Below, in pieces: positions 57,853-64,000 of a stretch of 64,000 bases of DNA. The DNA comes from Rhinopomastus cyanomelas (taxonomy: Eukaryota; Chordata; Aves; Bucerotiformes; Rhinopomastidae), in contig VXBP01008602.1 in the NCBI GenBank assembly GCA_013400115.1, positions 129,957 to 193,956 of the forward strand, given 5' to 3'. The notes beneath the pieces were generated by a model that was not told where the DNA came from, did no database searches, and saw only the letters and a list, made by a program, of their open reading frames with translations. Position 1 is the first letter of the stretch. Every line of letters begins with the position of its first letter. The translations under genes and the position numbers were made by a program.

Positions 57853-58150
57853 AATCACTGAATCACAGAACACTTTTGGCTGGAAGAGACCTTCAGGATC
57901 ATCAAGTCCAACCTTTTCCCACAGCATCACTAAAACCTGTCCCCCAACACAACATCTACCCTTCTCTTCAACACCTCCAGGGATGGGGACTCAGCCCCCT
58001 CTCTGGGCAGCTGTTCCAGGGCCTGACAACCCTCTCAGGAAAGAAATTCCTCCTGACATCCAACTTGAACCTCCCCTGGTGCAGCTTAAGGCCTTTTCCC
58101 CTGATCCTGTCACTGGCCACTGGGGAGATATGTGTCCCATTGCATGGCTT
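57853..58150 (-). mobile_element. CR1 LINE, 'GVISxRTRG'-type subfamily, 3' portion
   Basis: On the minus strand the frame contains 'GDRIRGKGLKLHQGRFKLDV' (SDRIRG at its start), 'RRNFFPERVVRPWNSCPERG' and 'LSPHPWRC', then the 3' UTR with GGTTGGACTTGATGATCCTG and TGTGATTCAGTGATTT at the 3' end (57853-57875). It is the same broad group as 59370-60345. Confidence 0.92.
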
Positions 58151-59151
58151 CAGCATGGTTTGGTGAAACCTAGGGAGCACAAGACTGAATAGTTCCCTCA
58201 CTACAGGGACCCTGATTATGGCTCCACAGCAAAGGGCTTATTTTCTAGCCTGAACCTGCCACTGGTGCAGCTTCCCTTGGCATCAGAACAAGGCTGAAGT
58301 GCAGGGAGTATTTCTGCAAAGGCATCTTGTGCTTTTATCTCAGCAGGTTCTGAGATTAAACCTGGTTTAGAACAGCCATAGCCCAAAAGGTATGGGAAGA
58401 GGCATGAGATGTTATAAACCTCCTGCTTTTGAGCTTGCCCTAGGAGATGCTCTAGCACAGCTACGGGGCGTGTTCCAGGAGGTAACTCTTCAGCCTGGGG
58501 TTTTAAAAGATCCCTGTGGGGCTGTTAGCAGATCAGAGGGTTTATTCTTATGCCTTATCCAGAATTCAAGCTGAGTATGAGTCTTCACTCTTCCCATTTC
58601 TGCTAGATTCCATTCCCCAGAAGCCTGGTTGACACTGGTGAGCAGCTGCCCTGGGACTGGCTTGCGTGTCGGTGCAGGCTGAGAGTTTTTAGCGTGTGTC
58701 AGTATGTTGTGTGAAGTAATCCAGGACAAATGTTGCTCTATAAAGGTGAAATCATCCTCACTATCATGTTTGCTCAAGCTTCAACTGCTTGTCACGCCAA
58801 AACCACTTGCAGCTTTAGTGTTTGGGAAAAAAAATCACCTCTGAGATTGCTGAAGGGCCAGTGGTATCAGAGCCCATTGAAAATTACACCCCTTCTCAAT
58901 TGCAGCTGCTTTGTGGGGGTTTCTACCTTTTCTGTGTTGAAAAACAGACACTTTCAAAGACAAACAACAGAGTCACTTTAAAATCCTTTTTGTCTGCATC
59001 TTTTTTTAATAGTTTGTTTGTTTTAATTAAAAGAAAACATGAACTCCAGTGTTAAAGCACCAACTCAGTGTCAATGTGCTGAAAACCTAATTATCTTTTC
59101 AGGGAAATAGATATTGAGTGAAAAATGGAGTCTAGTTTGAATCCTCAAATT

Positions 59152-59297
59152 TCTGTTGGAAAAATCTTCTAATTTCTATTGGAGAGTGTTCTAATCTCTG
59201 TTGGAGAGTCTTCTAATCTCTATTGGAGAGTCTTCTAATCTCTGTTGGAGAGTCTTCTAATCTCTATTGGAGAGTCTTCTAGTTTCTTTTGGAGAGT
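59152..59297. repeat. 22-bp minisatellite, six units plus a partial, alternating variants
   Basis: Units 59173-59194, 59195-59216, 59217-59238, 59239-59260 and 59261-59282 are exactly 22 bases. A 21-base first unit (59152-59172) and a partial (59283-59297) flank them. The core reads TTGGAGAGTCTTCTAATCTCT, one base short of the period. Position 6 alternates G, A, G, A, G, A, T, so the real repeating unit is a 44-bp dimer. It lies about 75 bases from the tail of the minus-strand CR1 at 59370. Confidence 0.95.
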
Positions 59298-59369
59298 AGT
59301 TGTGCTGTAAATATTACTGGAATATATACAGGTTTATTTGGACTTGCACCACAGCATGTGCTGATGTTT

Positions 59370-60345
59370 CATAGAATCATTCAGATTGGAAAAGACACTT
59401 GGGATCATCAAGTCCAACCATCAGTCTTACTCTCTACAAGGTCACCCCTAAACCAGATCTCCCAACACCACGTCTAAGCATCTTTTAAACTCAACCACCA
59501 CCCTGGACAGCCCATTCCAGTGCCTGACCACTCTCTCCATGAATACTTTTTTCCTGATGTCCAATCTAACCCTCCCCTGTTGGAGCTTGAAACCCTTTCC
59601 TCTGGTTCTCTTGCTAATTACCTGTGAGAAGAGACTGGCACCATCACCTCTACAATGTCCTTTCAGATAGTTGTAGAGAGCGATGAGGTCTCCCCTAAGT
59701 CTCCTCTTCTTCAAACTAAACAGCCCCAACTCTCTCAATCTCCCCTCATAAGATTTATTTTCTAGACCCTTAACCAGCTTTGTTGCCCTCCTCTGCAGTT
59801 GCCCCAGCACCTTGATGTTTCTTTTGTACTGAGGTGCCCAAAATTGGACACTGTACTCAAGGTGAGTCCTCACCAGTGCTGAGTACAGCAGGGCAATCAC
59901 CTCCCTAGTCCTGCTGGACAGTCTGTCCAAGCCCTGGGCAGCCAGCTTATTCATGAGGATGTTGTGGGGGACAGTGTCAAAGGCCTTACTGAAGTCCAGA
60001 TAGACTATATGGACAGGCTTTCCCTCATCCACCAAGCAGGTCACCTTATCTAGAACAAGATCAGGTTTGCCAAGCAGGATGTGCCTCTCATGCTGACTGT
60101 GCCTGGCCGCCTGGTTGACCTTTAATTGCTCCATGTTGGCTCTTGAGATGATCTGTTCCATAACCTTTCCTGGCACCGAGGGACTGACAGGCCTGTAGTT
60201 GCTGGGATCCTCTTTCTGGCCCTTCTTGAAGACGGGCGTCACCTCTGCCAGCCTCCAGTCCAATGGGACAACCCCGGTGAACCCAGGTTGCTGCAAGATT
60301 ATGGAGAATGGCTTGGCAACCACATCTGCTATCACCCTCCGTACT
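59370..60345 (-). mobile_element. CR1 LINE with internal deletion and a 295-codon open frame
   Basis: On the minus strand, 60335 down to 59448 is one open frame. Residues 20-60 hold 'DWRLAEVTPVFKKGQKEDPS' and 'PGKVME'. Residues 66-97 are garbled by compensating indels. Residues 110-126 carry motif A 'IVYLDFSKAFDTVPHN' with Asp114. After 'QGLD' (135-137) the frame jumps to 'EVIALLYSALVRTHLEYSVQ', deleting the rest of the reverse transcriptase including catalytic motif C. The C-terminal block ('LGLFSLKKRRLRGDLIALYN', 'VISKRTRGKGFKL') follows to the 3' UTR and an ATTCTATGAAA tail. The frame begins at GTG, so it is an open frame rather than a likely translated gene. Confidence 0.95.
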
Positions 60346-60655
60346 TGAGGGTGTCATCCATCTGGCTTTCCATGAGCCACCAGTTGTCTTGTTTGTTGCC
60401 CAAACTGGGTGTGTTAGTATAGATGCACCTCAGCCAGGCCACCTTTTGGGTGGGAGAAGCCCTAATACTCCCCTGAACATACTCAGATCTATCCTCTCAA
60501 CAGCCTTTTTGTTCTTCTGGTCTCATGGGGTGTCATTCTCCTCCTTTGCGAGGACACAAGACTCTAAGATCCTGTTAATACACTCCTCTCACACATTTTC
60601 TGTAAAAATATGGAACACTTCACGAATTTGCCTGTCACCCTTGCACAGGGAAATG

Positions 60656-60840
60656 GTTTGGGTTGGAAGGGACCTTTTAAAGACCATCTAGTTCCAACCC
60701 CATGCCATGGGCAGTGACACCAGACCAGGTTGCCCAGAGACCCACCCAACCTGGCCTTGAACAATTCCAGGGAAGGAGCAGCCACAGTCTCCCTGGGCAG
60801 ATGTTTAGTCCTCTGTCCTTTGTTGAAGCCCAAATGTTCT
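60656..60840 (-). mobile_element. CR1 LINE, 3' portion, separate subfamily
   Basis: On the minus strand it contains 'HLPRETVAAPSLELFKARLG', 'GSLGNLVWCHCPWHG' and the 3' UTR AAGGTCCCTTCCAACCCAAA. There is no octamer tail. It lies in the same orientation as the previous copy. The 'GVGTRWSLK' 3' UTR resembles the plus copy at 39471-39715. Confidence 0.88.
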
Positions 60841-61279
60841 TCCACGGTCTGTTTTCCTCTCTGAGTTTGGGTCAGTAAGCCATGCTGTCAGTTGAGGAGC
60901 CTCCAAGAGATGCTCTTTTCTTTAATTTCTGCTGGAGTTAGCTAAGAACTTCTGAGAAGGTTTAACAGACTGATTTTGTCAGCCTGAGGTGATGCCAGAA
61001 GGAGCCATGGGATGTAATACCAGGATGTTCTTCCTTTTCCACAGCTGATCTCCATTGTGTTGTGCAGTCACTGCCTTTTCTGCAGGGGCACCTCTCAGAG
61101 TATCTCAAGAACTGGTGATTCCAAAGAATGTTCCTATCTTTAGTCTATGAGAATCAGAGAGAACTGCAACTTTTACTAATTTGTAGCCTGTGATTTTAAT
61201 CTCAGGGTAATAAATCATTTATCCTCATCTTGAGGCCTTGCAGAGCAGGTGGTGGAATCACCAAACCACTTGTTTCTTG

Positions 61280-61682
61280 TATGCAGTGGGGCAGAATAAA
61301 TCTTACAAGGAGCAATTGAAAGAGCTGGGGCTCTTTGCTTTGAAGAAGACAAGGCTGAGAGAAGAGCTCATCACTCTCTACAACTACCTGAAGGGACGTT
61401 GTGGAAAGGTTAGTGCTGATCTCCTGTTAGTGACAGAACAAGAGGGAATGGGTTCAAACTACAACAGGATAGGGGTTAGACTGGACATTAGGAAACAAGA
61501 GTGGTCAGGTACTGGAACAGGCTGCCCATGGAAGGGTTGAGTCACTATCCCTGGACGGTGAAGGATCGCTTAGACGTTGTGTTGAGGGATCTAGTTTAAG
61601 GGTGAACTTTGTAGAGCAGGGTTGATGGTTGGACCTGATGATCTCAAGGGTCTTTTCCAACCAGAGTGATACTGTGATCTTG
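61280..61682 (+). mobile_element. CR1 LINE, 'YNYLKGRC' group, 3' portion
   Basis: The frame 61238-61540 encodes 'NKSYKEQLKELGLFALKKTR', 'LREELITLYNYLKGRCGKVS' and 'RIGVRLDIRKQEWSGTG'. A frameshift follows, then GGTTGATGGTTGGACCTGAT, TCTTTTCCAACCAGAGTGAT and a mutated tail ACTGTGATCTTG. Confidence 0.92.
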
Positions 61683-62431
61683 CTTTAAGGCTGTGACATG
61701 GTGCAATGCCACCTCCCACCTTTGCTTACGTGGTGACCTGCTATATAGTAGAAGCCCTGACTGTTTTGTCCCTGCTCCATGAGAGTGTTAAGAGGAGAAG
61801 CAGCTACCCTACTGCTGTAGGACTAGAGGGAAAAAACAACTCAAGAATCAGGCCAAGGTGAAGCTCAAACCCTTCTTGGGAAAGCATGAATCACCTTCTA
61901 GGTAATCAACGAGTAGAAAATGAGGAACATAAATCAATGAGCAGCCTCTCAGTCACTTGACACTGACAGATTCTTGTTCTCTGTGCTGCAAGTTTGTGGA
62001 AAGCCCTCAGATCTTGTGGGGGGGGGGGCGGTACTGAGGCAACTGATTCAGTTGTTCCACCTCGAAGGAACCGTAGTTCTCGTACGAGCTGTGTAATGGC
62101 AGTGATGAGTGCAGCCAGAGGAGGTGGCTACTTACAGCACTGCAGAGCTGCTTGTACTAGACAGCACCTGCTCGGGCTGGGCTTGCTTGGGGAATGATGT
62201 GCAAGGGGAGAAGGACAACAGGGTAGGGTCACATAGCTGGTGTGGAAATAAAATAGCTGAATATTAATGTTATGACTCTTAATTTCTCTAGTTACTTCTG
62301 TGCTTGCAGCTTCCATCCAGGCCCTGACAAAAGGGAGGTGGCAAAACACTGCCTGTTTCTTGGCATCTGACCAGGATGCAGGAGAACATCAAAACCTTAT
62401 TCATTCCTGTCCATCACTTGGATGTTCCTGC

Positions 62432-63322
62432 CTGTGCAGAGGTCATGTAGAGCTGGGAGGGGTGGATCACACACCAGTAGGCTCTGCTGCTATTCAGCAG
62501 GACCTGGACAGGCTGGAAAGCTTGGCAGGGAAAAACTGAATGAACTACAACAAGGGCAGGTGGAGAGTCTGGCATCTGGGCAAGAACAACCCCAGGTGCC
62601 AGTAGAGCTTGGGGACTGACCTGTTGGAGAGCAGTATAGGAGAAGGGACCTGGGGGTCTGGTAACCATCAGGATGACCATGAGCCAGCACTGGGCTATTG
62701 TGGCCAAGAAGGCCAACAACATCCTGGAGTGGATTAGAAGAGAGGTGGTTAGTAGATCAAGAGAGGTTCTCTTCCACTCCACTCTGTCCTGGTGAGACCA
62801 CATGTGGAATATTGTGTCCCGTTGTGGGCCCTTCAGTTCAGGAAGGACATAGAACTCCTTGAGGGAGTCCAATGCAGAGCCACAAAGATCATGAGGGGAG
62901 TGGAACATTTTCCTGATGAGGAAAGGCTGGGGGAGCTGGGTCTCTCTCTTTAGCTTGGAAGAAAGGAGACTGAAGGGTGGTCCCATTAATGTTTATAAAG
63001 ATGTGAGTGGTGGGTGTCAGGAGGATGGAGCCAGGCTCTGCTCAGTGGCATCTAATGATAGGACAAGGAGTAACGAGTGTGAGGTGGAACATAGGAGGTT
63101 CCACATAAATATGAGAAGGAACTTCTTCATGGTGACAGTGCCAGAGCACTGGAAGGGGCTGCCCAGGGGGGTTGTGGAGTCTCCTTTGGAAATGTTTAAA
63201 ACCTGCCTGGATGTGTTCCTGTGTGACTTGATCTAGGGGATCCTGCTGTGGTGGAGGGATTGGACTGGATGGCCTTTTGAGGTCCCTTCCAATCTCTAAC
63301 AGTCTGTGATTCTGTGAAAGCA
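62432..63322 (+). mobile_element. CR1 LINE, longest dominant-subfamily copy in the window
   Basis: It starts just after the reverse-transcriptase motif C at 'VELGGVDHTPVGSAAIQQDL', continues through 'LESLAGKN' with a stop, 'RMTMSQHWAIVAKKANNILE' and 'VRPHVEYCVPLWALQFRKDI' equivalents, then the frame 62916-63236 ('FSLEERRLKGGPINVYKDVS', 'HRRFHINMRRNFFMVTVPEH', 'LPRGVVESPLEMFKTCLDVF'). It ends with AGTCTGTGATTCTGTGAAAG. It has several stops and frameshifts. Confidence 0.95.
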
Positions 63323-63940
63323 GTGTCTCACCCAGGCACAACCATTTAACATTGGTTTCATCCAACGTTTGGAGGTCAGGGACGCAAAAAAAGTCAGTTT
63401 GAGTCATGTGTGTTACAGCCTTAACTTTTTCTTTTAGTTCCTTTAGAATTCAGGCAGCCTCGACAGTTTATAGTTACAGGTCAGGAAAACATCCGGTCTT
63501 TTTTTATTTCCTAGCTCTTTTTTTTCCTGCTACTCATAATCTCCAAGCCTCTCTTGAGTTTGAGAAAGTTCTGCATGGCTTCTCCTTTGTTGCTGTTTTT
63601 AGCATTTGTGTTTGACTTCCTCATCCTGGCTGGTGGCAGAAGCCACCAGAAGCCACGAGGGAGGATGCTCATGGTGTTCTAGCTCTGGACCAGAAGTCCT
63701 CAATGTTACTGGCAGTAGGCCAGGCTCCAAATTATCTTGTTGAATTCTTTTTTTGAAGTTTATGAGAATTTTGCCTGGAGGGATCAGGACAGAGGGTGAG
63801 GTAGGACAGCAAGCACGTTGTAAACTTGTCTAACTGTTATTCATTGCTTGTGCTCAGCAAATTATGGACCTAGTATCTTGCAATTAAAAAATTATCTTCC
63901 CAAATAAATAATAAAATATCTATGGCAATAAGTTCTTTGC

Positions 63941-64000
63941 TTTTATATTGATTTGATTTTATATTGATTTGCTTTTACATTGATTTGATTTTTATATTGA
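63941..64000. repeat. AT-rich 16-bp tandem array, cut by window edge
   Basis: Units TTTTATATTGATTTGA (63941), TTTTATATTGATTTGC (63957), TTTTACATTGATTTGA (63973) and a partial from 63989 with one extra T. The array continues beyond the window. Confidence 0.92.

Larger units (their letters stand above)
41907..64000 (+). other. Intron 2 of the GRAMD1B-like gene, incomplete
   Basis: It begins with the donor GTAAGG. No exon that continues in phase 2 into a recognisable GRAMD1B segment was found before the right edge, so the intron is more than 22 kb or contains an alternative exon I could not verify. It holds most of the CR1 copies of the right half. Segments with nothing recognised are 41907-46495, 46649-49454, 49919-51187, 51691-52763, 53767-55970, 58201-59151, 60841-61279, 61683-62431 and 63323-63940. 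Confidence 0.6.

Noticed and set aside
59448..60335. Treating the 295-codon frame as a host gene
   Set aside because: Sequence, tail and strand show it is a CR1 ORF2 remnant with the catalytic motif deleted.
1..64000. A new multi-gene system, CRISPR array, integrated phage or defence island
   Set aside because: The window is vertebrate nuclear DNA with one host gene and LINE remnants; no clustered coding genes or spaced repeats were seen.

Overview
This is a non-coding-rich stretch of a bird nuclear genome. The main evidence is about 35 fragments of the amniote LINE CR1. Many end in the ATTCTATG/ATTCTGTG octamer tail, and several encode the C-terminal part of the CR1 ORF2 protein. By my eye-drawn boundaries CR1 fills roughly 11 to 12 kb, near 18 percent of the window. 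That is high for a typical bird. It would suit a CR1-expanded lineage such as woodpeckers and relatives, but this is an inference.

I can support only one host gene, on the + strand. It is represented by two coding exons, 30629-30984 and 41829-41906, separated by a 10,844-base intron with consensus splice signals. The reading frame passes cleanly across the junction (phase 2 to phase 2). The predicted protein is a Ser/Pro/Arg-rich amino-terminal segment. From memory it matches the extended amino terminus of GRAMD1B (Aster-B, an ER-anchored sterol transfer protein). The GRAM and VASt/ASTER domains are not in the window, so the second intron runs off the right edge (more than 22 kb). GA-rich and CCAAT-containing sequence upstream of exon 1 is a candidate alternative promoter.

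Layout. 1-29.8 kb is upstream non-coding DNA with CR1 copies on both strands, a 22-bp minisatellite fused to a CR1 reverse-transcriptase fragment (7.1 kb), a CpG-rich patch (10.2-10.75 kb), a 103-bp tandem duplication (15.3 kb), and a CR1 insertion flanked by long direct repeats (18.6-19.2 kb). 29.8-31.0 kb is the candidate promoter and exon 1. 31.0-41.8 kb is intron 1, with a clear assembly irregularity at a lone N (34058). 41.8-41.9 kb is exon 2. 41.9-64 kb is intron 2. It holds many CR1 copies, a second 22-bp minisatellite (59.2 kb), an internally deleted CR1 with a 295-codon open frame (59.4-60.3 kb), a weak cassette-exon candidate (57.2 kb) and an AT-rich 16-bp tandem array at the right edge.

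I found no CRISPR array, tRNA, rRNA or multi-gene novel system. The most interesting signals are an internal duplication inside exon 1, a NAGNAG acceptor at exon 2, two minisatellites with the same 22-bp period and alternating-unit structure beside CR1 breakpoints, and loss of the reverse-transcriptase active site in every CR1 copy that reaches that region. CR1 boundaries were read by eye and should be taken as accurate to about 10-20 bases.
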